Below, one piece after another: positions 26,308-34,190 of a stretch of DNA of 64,000 nucleotides. The notes beneath the pieces were generated by a model. The model saw only the letters and a program-made list of their open reading frames with translations, searched no databases and had not been told where the DNA came from. Every line of letters begins with the position of its first letter. Within the stretch, counting starts at the first letter, position 1. The stretch is from Ruminococcus sp. (GTDB taxonomy: Bacteria; Bacillota; Clostridia; Oscillospirales; Ruminococcaceae), in the NCBI RefSeq assembly GCF_024691275.1, contig NZ_JAILNU010000084.1, forward strand, positions 25,356-89,355, written 5' to 3'. A program made the position numbers and the translations under genes.

Positions 26308-26994
26308 ACGAAAAATGCGCTGAAAGCAGTAACAGTTTTATTAACAGCTGCAATGCTTGTGACGGGCTGTCAGGGCGCTTCAAGCCAAAGAAGAAACCTG
26401 AGTCAGGAGCTTATCTCAACAATGGAAGAAAAATACGGGGATAAGTTCACGATCCTCGAAAATGCAGGCGGCGGCAGCGGTATGTCAGAACACTGTGCCC
26501 TGTTCGTCGGGTCGGATAAATTGCCCGATGACAAGATATACGCGGTACACGGTGTCTTTGACGGAAAGAGCGGGAACAGGGATAACTATATGGCGTATTA
26601 TTTGCGTAAGGAGGAGGCTGACTACCTTACAAAGCTGGCAAGCGGTGTCTATGGCGACTGCAAGGCATTCTGCAAGCCTGATGAGAAGTCTCTCCTGCCG
26701 GAAAGTATAAACAAGTCTTCATCGGCGGAAGATGTGCTAAGGAGCACGAAAATGTACGTCAATGTGGTTTTGCCGCCGCAGAGTACAGCAGACAAGGATC
26801 AGAAGCTTGATAAAATGTTCTATAAACTGAAAACCGAGAAGATAAACTGTTACTTTTATATTGCATATTTTGATGATGCAGGATATTACAAGGAATTGAA
26901 ATCGTTTGAAGGCGTGGACAAGTCTCATATAAAAGCTTGCTGCACCCTTGGCATGGACGATGGATTCAATATAGTTGAACGACAGTGGGGGTAA
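26308..26994 (+). CDS. Lipoprotein with apparent ACG start, upstream of RTX lipase
   Basis: A 228-residue predicted lipoprotein of unknown function. The first in-frame ATG (26353) would remove most of the signal peptide. The frame runs back to an ACG at 26308, eight bases after a strong AAAGGAGGA site. Starting there gives a complete lipoprotein signal: KNALKAVTVLLTAAMLVTG, then Cys. The ACG is either a true non-AUG start, a recent start-codon mutation, or a sequence error. The mature part shows no family I recognise. It is followed after three bases by the lipase-like gene, so a partner or immunity role is plausible. Confidence 0.65.
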   Translation, partial: TKNALKAVTVLLTAAMLVTGCQGASSQRRNLSQELISTMEEKYGDKFTILENAGGGSGMSEHCALFVGSDKLPDDKIYAVHGVFDGKSGNRDNYMAYYLRKEEADYLTKLASGVYGDCKAFCKPDEKSLLPESINKSSSAEDVLRSTKMYVNVVLPPQSTADKDQKLDKMFYKLKTEKINCYFYIAYFDDAGYYKELKSFEGVDKSHIKACCTLGMDDGFNIVERQWG

Positions 26995-26997
26995 AAA

Positions 26998-29016
26998 ATG
27001 GCTGATTTTTTTGAAAAATACGGAATAACCGATGAAGCGAGGGCTTCAATAATACTCAATACATTTATGTATATAGACAAATGTCCCGAAACTGAGGGCA
27101 GAAACACTCTCGGAAGCATCGTAAAGCAGATGAGCTACAACGGACTTGAGGACTTCCAGAAGTCTGCACTCTGGATAATGAAGAAAACTCTCGAAAAGAA
27201 TACCGAGCTGGCTGATCTGGAGCTTATAAGCTTTTCGGAAAATATGGGCGGTCAGTTCAAGGGCGCTTATGCGGCTGCATTCAAAAACAGCGACAGCTCT
27301 GTGATATATGTAGTGTTCCGCGGAACAGGCAGCGGACGCTGGTATGACAACGGTGAGGGACTTGCAAGCGTTTCCAGCGACTATCAGAAGGTTGCAGTCT
27401 GGTATTTCAACGATGTTATAAAGCGGCTCAATGAAAAAATACCCGAAAAGCTGATAGTTACAGGCCATTCAAAGGGCGGAAATCTTGCGCAGTATGTTAC
27501 GTTCAAATCAAAATACAGATCGCTGGTGACCCGATGCATCTCCTTTGACGGACAGGGCTTCTCGCCTGAATTCTACAGTGAGCTCAACTGTACTGAGGAC
27601 GAAAAGAATACTATCTGTGACAAAATGTATTCCATATGCGGCGATAACGATTACGTAAACGTGCTTGGCATGAAAATTATCCCGAATATGCATACGATCT
27701 ACATTAAGACTAAAACGGAGTGGAAGGATATGTACGGCGCTCATTCCATAGTGCCTAAGCTTTTCACCGATGTTCAGGAGCACTATTGCGATTTCCTTTA
27801 CGATTTCAGCGCAGACTGTTTCAATACACAGACCCTCGATCAGCGTGATATGGCAAGATGCTCGAAGGAGCTAAGCGCGAAGATCATGGAGCTCAGTCAG
27901 AACAACCGTGAGGATATCTGCGAAACGGCTATGACCCTTGCCGAGAAGTTCCTCGGCGGTACAGGCTCTCCGCAGGGCATAAACGGCGAAATGGCAACTC
28001 TTGAGGAGGGCGTGGGCTTCCTGTCGAATATACTTGAAGTCGTTGGTCCTGTCACAACTTATGCGGGCAAGACTACTCTTGAGGATATGATCTTAAAGAA
28101 TTTCATACTTGCAAACGATAAGAACGCTGATACCGAAAAGGTAATGTCATCAACTTCAAGCAAGATAAAGTATATCATCTCCGATTCCGATATCACGAAA
28201 ATGTTCTGTCTGGTGTCGTCGCTGGCTATAGACAGCTGTGCGAGCACGTTCAGTTCAGCTATCTCGGGCATCGGCAAATTGATGACAAGCCGCGGCAGAG
28301 CTGAAATATTCTCATTTATCGGGGCTCAGCTCAAAGTATCCGAGAGAGTTGCAGGACTGATTGATAATGCAAGGGATAAGGTGGATTCTGCTTTCAATAA
28401 TTATTTCGCAGGAAACAGCTCACGCGAAGATCAGTCCTCTAAAAACGAGACTGTTGAGGGAAACTGGGATAATTTCTGCGGATATAAAAAGTCTGACGGC
28501 AAAAATGTCATAAACGGAACTGAGGGTGTGGACTATATAATCGGCGAGGCAGGCAATGATATAATATACGGTCTGAGCAGCGGCGATAATATACACGGCG
28601 GCGATGGCGACGATGAAATTTACGGTGGAGCAGGCGATGATAAATTGTTCGGCAACAGCGGAAATGATGTATTGTTCGGTGAATCGGGCAATGATACACT
28701 GAGCGGCGGCAAAGGCAATGATGTATTGCGCGGCGGTCCGGAAAATGATACCTACGTTTTTATGAAAGACTGCGGCAATGACGTGGTATATGACAACGAG
28801 GGCGATAATGTTCTGGAATTCAGGAATATAGCGCCTGAACAGCTTGATGCGGTTATGGCGGATCACGATGATCTTCTCATAAAAGTCAAGGGCACATCAG
28901 ATTCTGTCACTATAAAGAATTATCCGCTGTGTAAAAACAGGTTTACCCTGCTTATAAGCGGAATAAAATACAGAATTGCAGAAAACTGCGGCAATTACAG
29001 TTTCGTAAAGATATGA
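26998..29016 (+). CDS. Lipase-like alpha/beta hydrolase (DUF2974) with RTX Ca-binding tail
   Basis: A 672-residue protein. The N-terminal part (about 20-270) is a Mbeg1/DUF2974-type hydrolase with the nucleophile elbow GHSKGGN (Ser158), a conserved Asp region (GDNDYVNV) and a candidate catalytic His in YGAHSIVP. The middle (270-480) is helical and unassigned. The C-terminus (about 505-590) has six or more RTX nonapeptides such as GGDGDDEIY, GGAGDDKLF and GGKGNDVLR, which bind calcium and fold after secretion. There is no signal peptide or membrane helix, so export, if it occurs, must use another route. The upstream neighbour is a lipoprotein; effector plus immunity is one reading. Confidence 0.85.
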   Translation: MADFFEKYGITDEARASIILNTFMYIDKCPETEGRNTLGSIVKQMSYNGLEDFQKSALWIMKKTLEKNTELADLELISFSENMGGQFKGAYAAAFKNSDSSVIYVVFRGTGSGRWYDNGEGLASVSSDYQKVAVWYFNDVIKRLNEKIPEKLIVTGHSKGGNLAQYVTFKSKYRSLVTRCISFDGQGFSPEFYSELNCTEDEKNTICDKMYSICGDNDYVNVLGMKIIPNMHTIYIKTKTEWKDMYGAHSIVPKLFTDVQEHYCDFLYDFSADCFNTQTLDQRDMARCSKELSAKIMELSQNNREDICETAMTLAEKFLGGTGSPQGINGEMATLEEGVGFLSNILEVVGPVTTYAGKTTLEDMILKNFILANDKNADTEKVMSSTSSKIKYIISDSDITKMFCLVSSLAIDSCASTFSSAISGIGKLMTSRGRAEIFSFIGAQLKVSERVAGLIDNARDKVDSAFNNYFAGNSSREDQSSKNETVEGNWDNFCGYKKSDGKNVINGTEGVDYIIGEAGNDIIYGLSSGDNIHGGDGDDEIYGGAGDDKLFGNSGNDVLFGESGNDTLSGGKGNDVLRGGPENDTYVFMKDCGNDVVYDNEGDNVLEFRNIAPEQLDAVMADHDDLLIKVKGTSDSVTIKNYPLCKNRFTLLISGIKYRIAENCGNYSFVKI

Positions 29017-29023
29017 TGTTCGT

Positions 29024-29053
29024 AAAGCCCGAATTATGGTTCGGGCTTTATTA
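29024..29053 (+). terminator. Intrinsic terminator after RTX lipase gene
   Basis: Stem AAAGCCCGAA / TTCGGGCTTT with a short T-rich tail. Confidence 0.85.
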
Positions 29054-29060
29054 CTGAAAT

Positions 29061-29126
29061 AGTGACAATTGTCACTGTTAAAGTTATATATGTCATCTTG
29101 ATTAAATGGGAATATTGATGTAAAAT
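29061..29126 (+). promoter_or_regulatory. Operator plus promoter of 29166 gene (shared type, copy A)
   Basis: Perfect palindrome AGTGACAATTGTCACT (29061-29076), then after five bases AGTTATATATGTCATCTTG (29082-29100), then -35 TTGATT (29098) and -10 TAAAAT (29121) with 17-base spacing. The same layout at the same spacing occurs at 63217-63282. Confidence 0.75.
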
Positions 29127-29165
29127 ATGACCATAGGCACGAGATGTTGCTAAGGAGGTCATTGT

Positions 29166-29732
29166 ATGGTAGTTGATTTTTATCAGATAAAGAACTGTCA
29201 GTATGAATATTTTATGGGAAGGCACGTTATCTTTGCTCCCGAGGGAACAAGTGAGGACTTGTTGTATACATACAGATTCTTCAGGGCTGATGACGGAAGA
29301 GCCTGCCATTTTCTTACTCCTGACGAGTATTACTACGTTATGGATAATATGAACACGGGCAGGGCTGTTTTCGGTTCGGCAGAGCCTATTATGCGGAGAT
29401 CAGACGAAGAACAGATGCTCATGCCCGGAATGCAAGGCGGGAATATCCCTCAGAAGGAGACCGATAATACTCTGTGCTTCATTTCGCTTGCACTGCTTAT
29501 CGCTTCATTCTGTGTCACCGGATTTGCTTCTCAGTTTTCCGTGCCGTGCTTTATAGCTTCATATGTATTGGCTATCGTGGCACGTTCCAAAAATCCAAAG
29601 AGCACATTTGCACTTGTGCTTATTATAGTCCATTCTGTACTGGTAGCACTGGCTGTTCTGACAATAATCTCCCTTATGATAGCCTGCGGCGAGATGACGC
29701 GGTCATGCAATGACTGCCATATCCCTGGGTAA
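29166..29732 (+). CDS. Hypothetical membrane protein
   Basis: A 188-residue protein. Residues 1-85 are soluble (GRHVIFAPEGTSEDLLYTY, FLTPDEYYYVMDN). The C-terminal part has about three hydrophobic segments (LCFISLALLIASFCVTG, FIASYVLAIVA, ALVLIIVHSVLVALAVLTII). No family recognised. AAGGAGG lies seven bases before the ATG. Its promoter carries an operator shared with a lipoprotein gene 34 kb away, so it may belong to a signal-induced regulon. Cotranscribed with the Lgt-like gene 17 bases downstream. Confidence 0.7.
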   Translation: MVVDFYQIKNCQYEYFMGRHVIFAPEGTSEDLLYTYRFFRADDGRACHFLTPDEYYYVMDNMNTGRAVFGSAEPIMRRSDEEQMLMPGMQGGNIPQKETDNTLCFISLALLIASFCVTGFASQFSVPCFIASYVLAIVARSKNPKSTFALVLIIVHSVLVALAVLTIISLMIACGEMTRSCNDCHIPG

Positions 29733-29749
29733 CAGACTAAGGAGGAACA

Positions 29750-30460
29750 ATGCTGTCATTACATATTGATACCGAATACAGCGTTATATCGCCGTATTCG
29801 GTGATGATTCTGCTGTCGTTCGCGTCAGGACTGGTATTACAGTACTTTCTTAATATAAAACGCGGAGTAATTAAACGCTATGCATTGTATCTGATAACGC
29901 TCGGACCATTGATGAGCATTGAAGGTGCATTGCTGCTGACTTATATCACCTCAAAGAGCATCGGGCTTTCTTCGTTAGGCGGTCTTACGGGAATGTATGC
30001 TGCAGCTCTGGTCATAGGAGCACTTAGCAGAGACAAATACGGAGCAAGAGCTATGCTTGAAAACTGCACCCTTATACTGCCGCTTATGTACAGTGTTGCA
30101 AAGGTAGGCTGTCTGCTTGGCGGCTGCTGCTATGGAAGGGCTTATCACGGACCGCTTTGCGTTGAGTATACAGGGCACGGCATGGAAGGTATGTGCGTAT
30201 TTCCCGTGCAGCTTGCCGAAACAGTCGTTTTTTTCATGATATTTATAGTTGGAATGATAATGGCGAAAAAACGCAGCAAAAACACATTATTTACCGTTTT
30301 TATGTTATCTGCCGCAGCCAAATTTATACTTGATGTGTTGCGTGATTCACATAAGGAATGCATAATATCGGTAAATCAGGCTCTGTGTCTGGCAATGATG
30401 GTTTTGGTGGCAGCAGCCGCTGCGGTAAAAAACTTCAATAAAAAGAAACAGCCCATGTAA
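29750..30460 (+). CDS. Prolipoprotein diacylglyceryl transferase (Lgt)-like protein
   Basis: A 236-residue polytopic membrane protein resembling Lgt, which moves diacylglycerol from phosphatidylglycerol to the lipobox cysteine of prolipoproteins. The loop VGCLLGGCCYGR replaces the usual RIGNFxNGE signature, as in many Lgt paralogues. VFPVQLAE matches the conserved H/Y-PxQLYE region, and the C-terminal RDSHKECIISVNQAL corresponds to the R-x-DxxxxxxxSxxQ tail. It may act on a special lipoprotein set or have another role; a housekeeping lgt should exist elsewhere. ATG with AAGGAGGAAC upstream. Confidence 0.75.
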   Translation: MLSLHIDTEYSVISPYSVMILLSFASGLVLQYFLNIKRGVIKRYALYLITLGPLMSIEGALLLTYITSKSIGLSSLGGLTGMYAAALVIGALSRDKYGARAMLENCTLILPLMYSVAKVGCLLGGCCYGRAYHGPLCVEYTGHGMEGMCVFPVQLAETVVFFMIFIVGMIMAKKRSKNTLFTVFMLSAAAKFILDVLRDSHKECIISVNQALCLAMMVLVAAAAAVKNFNKKKQPM

Positions 30461-30465
30461 GCTCA

Positions 30466-30548
30466 GTGCTTATACAGAAGTTATTGGGGAAAACCCTTTT
30501 GAAAAAGGTTTTCCCCGACAGATCATTATAAACTTCTATATTAGCTCC
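30466..30548. repeat. Terminator-embedded palindromic element, copy 2
   Basis: 83 bp, inverted relative to copy 1. The reverse complement carries TATAGAAGTTTATAATGATCTGTCGGGG-type sequence shared with copy 1. It lies in the loop formed by AACAGCCC (30447) and GGGCTGTT (30557), followed by TTTTTT. It therefore sits inside the terminator shared by the convergent Lgt-like and diguanylate cyclase genes. Confidence 0.75.
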
Positions 30549-30566
30549 GTACTTACGGGCTGTTTT

Positions 30567-31985
30567 TTATCTCATTTTTCTTTCGGGGTATTTAGCGTAG
30601 TAGCGTTCTTTATCCTCGTACATTTTTTCGTCTGCACATCGCATAGCCTGACGTATATCTCCGCCGTCGTCATCATAGTGCATTCCGATGGCGAAGCTTA
30701 TATTATTCGGGTCTTCAGAATCTTTTCGTATCCTTTCAATGCGCTCTTCCAGATCATTTTTTTCCATGTTGAGAGCTATTATCATAAATTCGTCGCCGCC
30801 TGCACGGTAAATATCACATTCGCTGAAACGTTCCGTCAGCAGTTTTGCGGCAGCTTTCAGCATATTATCACCCGCTATGTGGCCTTCAACATCGTTTTTC
30901 TGCTTCAGACCGTTAAGATCGGCAAAAATTATGCCGAAATGATCGGGAAGCCTTTCTTTGCCTGATGTAAAGCGGTAGATCTGGTTGTTCATGGCATTAC
31001 GGTTGTAGATGCCTGTGAGAAGATCGACCGTACTCAGCGTTTCAAGGCGTTTCAGAAGCTGATAATTTGCGATCTCAGATGCTACAAAGAACGTAGTCAG
31101 TTCAAGAGTTTCCTTGATGTGTACGGTGTTTCCCGTATCAAAGTTTATCGCCCAGATATAGCCGAATATATCGTTATTGTACTTCAATGGGAAAAGAACC
31201 AGACTTTCAACGTTGGCGTAGGCGAGAGAGGAATACCATTTGGGATTGCGTTCCTTAACGTATTCCATGTCATTCTGCCCCTGTATTATAAGGCAGGTGC
31301 TTCCGTCGATAGTGTTTTCCCATGAGTTGGCGATCTCAAAGAATTCCTTGTCAACGTATTTTTTCATTGAGAGCTCGTCAGCGCCTTCGAGTATTGATTC
31401 GGCAATTACCGAGCAGTTCTGCGCTTTATAGTCCAAAAGGAGTATACAGCACATATTTGCTTTGCATAGCTCGCGGATATCGGTTATTACCTCGTTGATA
31501 GAATCCTGAAAATTAGTTGCGCCGCGGAGCTTTATGCAGGTCTGGAGTACTTTGGACGACGTTTCGGCAGATATAGAATCTGTCATAAGAGCAACATCAG
31601 CTTCTGTGCTCAGTTCCTGCGAATAAGTGCAGTATGCAAGGTTTGGATCGTCAGATTCGATCGGCAGCATAACTATATCAAACCAGAAATCATATCTTTC
31701 GGGGTGGACATATGTATGCATAGGCTTTTTACCAATCGCGCATTTATAACAAAAAGCTTCAAAATTCATATCCTTTGGGATATATCGTTCATATGGGGAA
31801 TTGGGTACGATTTTATTGCCAAGCATTGAAGGAACAGACGCATCATTAAAATTCTCGAAAGAATCCATATAGGCTTTATTTCCCGTAACTATACGGATAG
31901 TTCCATAACCGCCGTCGTCTTTCTTTTCGACGGAAAGGATACAGGTCATGGTTTCAAATTTATCAACAAATTCCTGATAATTCAT
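30567..31985 (-). CDS. Diguanylate cyclase with PAS- and GAF-like sensor domains
   Basis: A 472-residue soluble protein. The N-terminus (1-120) looks PAS-like, the centre (about 150-300) GAF-like (NMCCILLLDYKAQNCSVI), and the C-terminus (about 310-470) is GGDEF with DLLTGIYNRNA, the Asn/Asp nucleotide motif and an AGGDEF active site. It should make cyclic di-GMP. The RxxD inhibitory site is missing (FSEC at that position). ATG 31985 follows AAAGGAG; the in-frame TTG five codons earlier lies in the ribosome site. This is the second diguanylate cyclase in the window, and both lack the I-site. Confidence 0.9.
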   Translation of the reverse strand: MNYQEFVDKFETMTCILSVEKKDDGGYGTIRIVTGNKAYMDSFENFNDASVPSMLGNKIVPNSPYERYIPKDMNFEAFCYKCAIGKKPMHTYVHPERYDFWFDIVMLPIESDDPNLAYCTYSQELSTEADVALMTDSISAETSSKVLQTCIKLRGATNFQDSINEVITDIRELCKANMCCILLLDYKAQNCSVIAESILEGADELSMKKYVDKEFFEIANSWENTIDGSTCLIIQGQNDMEYVKERNPKWYSSLAYANVESLVLFPLKYNNDIFGYIWAINFDTGNTVHIKETLELTTFFVASEIANYQLLKRLETLSTVDLLTGIYNRNAMNNQIYRFTSGKERLPDHFGIIFADLNGLKQKNDVEGHIAGDNMLKAAAKLLTERFSECDIYRAGGDEFMIIALNMEKNDLEERIERIRKDSEDPNNISFAIGMHYDDDGGDIRQAMRCADEKMYEDKERYYAKYPERKMR

Positions 31986-32039
31986 AGTATCTCCTTTCAA
32001 ATAAAAAGAGAATTTTGCCTGAGTTTTATATGTTATATT

Positions 32040-32070
32040 ATATCATATTTTTTCGCAAATGTCCAGTTTA
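32040..32070 (-). promoter_or_regulatory. Promoter of second diguanylate cyclase gene
   Basis: Minus strand reads TGGACA, 17-base spacer, TATAAT, about 60 bases before the start. Between it and the repeat at 32284 no gene or clear signal is seen. Confidence 0.6.
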
Positions 32071-32283
32071 ATTTATTTTAATATGCTAAAAATATCACAT
32101 ATTTCCTTTGGGATAAATTAACATAAGTTCCGTAATATAGTCGCTTTTTCCATAAAACTGCCTTACAGGTAATGTGATTTGTAAGTTTTACACATACAAT
32201 GATGCTGAAATTCGGCGTTTTTACAGATTGAGCGTGCAAGCAGATCATGATATTACAAAAAAACTGCCGACCATTTAAGCAGC

Positions 32284-32543
32284 GTACTCATATAGAAACT
32301 TTACACGAAATTATCGGGGGGGAAACCTTTCTGAGGAAAGGTTCTCCCCCCCAGCCCCCCTTCCAAAGACTTTTAGCTGATTTTTTCTATGATAAAGCCC
32401 CTTTGTACTTTAATACAAAGGGGCAGTTTATTAATGGGCTTTATCATAGAAAAAATGAAATAACGGTCTTGAAGGAATACAGAGAAAATCTTCTTCAAAA
32501 GGGTTTTCCTCAATATCTCACGTAAAAACTTCTGTATAAGTAC
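32284..32543. repeat. Terminator-embedded palindromic element, copy 3 (long form with insert)
   Basis: 260 bp. Ends match copy 1 (GTACTCATATAGAA on the left, CTTCTGTATAAGTAC on the right, plus TTTCCTCAATATCTCACGTA). The middle carries an extra palindromic insert. The element sits between CTGCCGA (32264) and TCGGCAG (32557), the arms of the thiM terminator, which continues as TTTTTTT on the minus strand. Confidence 0.78.
32381..32455. repeat. Nested palindrome inside copy 3
   Basis: Perfect 20-bp inverted arms at 32381-32400 and 32436-32455 (TTTTTTCTATGATAAAGCCC and its complement). They enclose a second perfect 10-bp palindrome CCCCTTTGTA / TACAAAGGGG (32398-32423). Confidence 0.9.
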
Positions 32544-32566
32544 CTCGCTTATTAGATCGGCAGCTT

Positions 32567-33388
32567 TTATATTATATTGATCTTGGCTTGTCTGTCGAGT
32601 TCCTGACCGCGGAGATTGAAAACAGCGTCGATTATATGACTGCGGCAGCCTGCGTTGCCGTCGGAAGTCTTCATGAGCTTTGCCCCGATCTCTCCGCATA
32701 TATCCATAGTGCATACCGCAGCGGCAGCAGCTGTCAGGGGCTCATTCCCGTCAGCGGCAAGAAATGCAGCAGTAAGCGACGAAAGCATACATCCGCAGCC
32801 TGTTATCCTGCTCATTATAGGGTGTCCGTTGCTGATTATGAAGGTGCGTTCAGTGTCGGAGACAATGTCTTTTTCGCCCGTTATCACAGTAACTGCATTG
32901 AATTTCCGTGAAAAGCTTTTGGCAAGTTCAATAGCTCCTGTCATACTTTCAGGATCTATTGTATCGGCAGTGTCAACTCCGTGAGAGGTATATCTCTCAC
33001 CCGCGAGGACTTTTATCTCCGAAAGATTGCCCCTGATAACGCTGAATTTTACTTCGCTGAGAAGCCTTGATGCGGCGTTTGTCCTGAACTTTGAAGCTCC
33101 TGCGCCGACAGGGTCAAGAACTACGGGTATGCCCATTTCGTTTGCTTTTTTTCCTGAGAGCAGCATTGCTTCAATGCGCTTGTCGGAGAGCGTACCGAGG
33201 TTTATCACAAGTCCGCTGCACAGAGCAGTGATCTCTGAGCTCTCTTCGGGCGCATCAGCCATTATTGGGGAAGCTCCGCAGGCGAGGAGTATATTTGCGC
33301 AGTCATTTGCGGTCACGTAATTGGTTATGCAGTGGATACGCGGCTTTTTTACGTGTACTGAGCTGAGGATCGTTCCGAAAGTTGTCAT
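32567..33388 (-). CDS. thiM: Hydroxyethylthiazole kinase
   Basis: A 273-residue ribokinase-fold enzyme that phosphorylates 4-methyl-5-(2-hydroxyethyl)thiazole for thiamine salvage. Family features: HCITNYVTANDCAN at the N-terminus, VVLDPVGAGAS (substrate and phosphate site), VIRGNLSEI, VITGEKD, and the anion-hole and catalytic Cys motif RITGCGCMLSS. Length is typical. Its start overlaps the end of thiW by four bases, so translation is coupled. Together they suggest uptake and activation of the thiazole moiety. Confidence 0.95.
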   Translation of the reverse strand: MTTFGTILSSVHVKKPRIHCITNYVTANDCANILLACGASPIMADAPEESSEITALCSGLVINLGTLSDKRIEAMLLSGKKANEMGIPVVLDPVGAGASKFRTNAASRLLSEVKFSVIRGNLSEIKVLAGERYTSHGVDTADTIDPESMTGAIELAKSFSRKFNAVTVITGEKDIVSDTERTFIISNGHPIMSRITGCGCMLSSLTAAFLAADGNEPLTAAAAAVCTMDICGEIGAKLMKTSDGNAGCRSHIIDAVFNLRGQELDRQAKINII

Positions 33389-33894
33389 ACACTATCCACC
33401 TTGAGAACTTTTGATTTTTTGAGAGACTCCACAACTACAGCTGAGAGCACAGCGCCTGCTGCTGTTGATATGAGGAAGGGGATAATGTAAGCGTAAAAAG
33501 CTACATCAGCCGATTCTACGCCCATTAATAGTATAGCTACAGGGTACGCACACAGACCTCCGAGGACAGCCGTTCCCAATACCTCTGCGATATATGTCAG
33601 CCATGTATTGCGTGTTATATGAAACACTATCCCGCACAGAAGAGCTCCCAGCATACTTCCCGGGAAGGCGAGGAGACTGCCGAGACCGAGAAGATTTCGT
33701 ATGAGACTGGTCGTGAAGGCAACTGCAACGCCGTAAAAAGGTCCGAGAAGGACTGCGCAGATGATATTTACCATATGCTGCACGGGAGCACATTTACTGC
33801 CGAAAACAGGAAATGAAAACAGGCTTCCCACAACTCCCACGGCGCAGAGAACCCCTGCAAGGGCTATTTTCTTTGTACGGGTAATATTTTTCAT
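33385..33894 (-). CDS. thiW: ECF transporter S component for thiamine precursor (ThiW)
   Basis: A 169-residue membrane protein with about five helices. The N-terminal KKIALAGVLCAVGVVGSLFSFP and KCAPVQHMVNIICAVLLGP are characteristic of ThiW, the substrate-binding component of a thiazole-specific ECF transporter. It needs the shared EcfAA'T module, which is not in this window. ATG 33894 with AAGGAG upstream is chosen; an in-frame extension to 33948 would run across a terminator hairpin and is unlikely. The first gene of the thiW-thiM unit. Confidence 0.9.
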   Translation of the reverse strand: MKNITRTKKIALAGVLCAVGVVGSLFSFPVFGSKCAPVQHMVNIICAVLLGPFYGVAVAFTTSLIRNLLGLGSLLAFPGSMLGALLCGIVFHITRNTWLTYIAEVLGTAVLGGLCAYPVAILLMGVESADVAFYAYIIPFLISTAAGAVLSAVVVESLKKSKVLKVDSV

Positions 33895-33911
33895 TGAATA
33901 CACTCCTTGAT

Positions 33912-33929
33912 GTTCGGACAAGACCGAAC
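33912..33929 (-). promoter_or_regulatory. Hairpin before thiW ribosome site
   Basis: GTTCGG-TCTTGT-CCGAAC on the minus strand, directly before TCAAGGAG. It could modulate translation. Confidence 0.5.
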
Positions 33930-33935
33930 TCAGAA

Positions 33936-33962
33936 TAAAAAAAGACATTGCGCAGAATGTCT
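33936..33962 (-). terminator. Terminator-like hairpin in thiW leader (possible attenuator)
   Basis: Minus strand: AGACATT-CTGCGC-AATGTCT followed by TTTTTTT, about 45 bases before the thiW start. A terminator inside a leader suggests transcription attenuation. The TPP riboswitch consensus (CTGAGA, ACCTGAT) is not present. Confidence 0.65.
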
Positions 33963-34064
33963 GTTGATGAACATGATTTTCTAATGTATTATAATGTTAT
34001 AGCGTGTCTGCATTGTGATGAATTTGTGCCTGAAATGTGATAAACTCCGCGGCTGATATGCGGG

Positions 34065-34147
34065 GGACTCATATAGAATCTTTACACGAAATTATCGGAG
34101 GAAAGGCTCTCCCTCAATATCTCACGTAAAAAATTCTGTATCAGCAC
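34065..34147. repeat. Terminator-embedded palindromic element, copy 4 (short form)
   Basis: 83 bp. Shares ACTCATATAGAA...TTTACACGAAATTATCGG with copy 3 and CCTCAATATCTCACGTAAAA with copies 1 and 3. It is framed by a 17-bp inverted repeat at 34042-34058 and 34154-34170 (one G-U pair), the presumed terminator of the histidine kinase gene. Confidence 0.75.
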
Positions 34148-34190
34148 CGTGCTTATCAGCTGCGGAGTTTGTATTTTATATAAAACTATA

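Noticed and set aside
33895..33948. N-terminal extension of ThiW
   Set aside because: It covers a terminator hairpin and has no ribosome site; ATG 33894 has AAGGAG.
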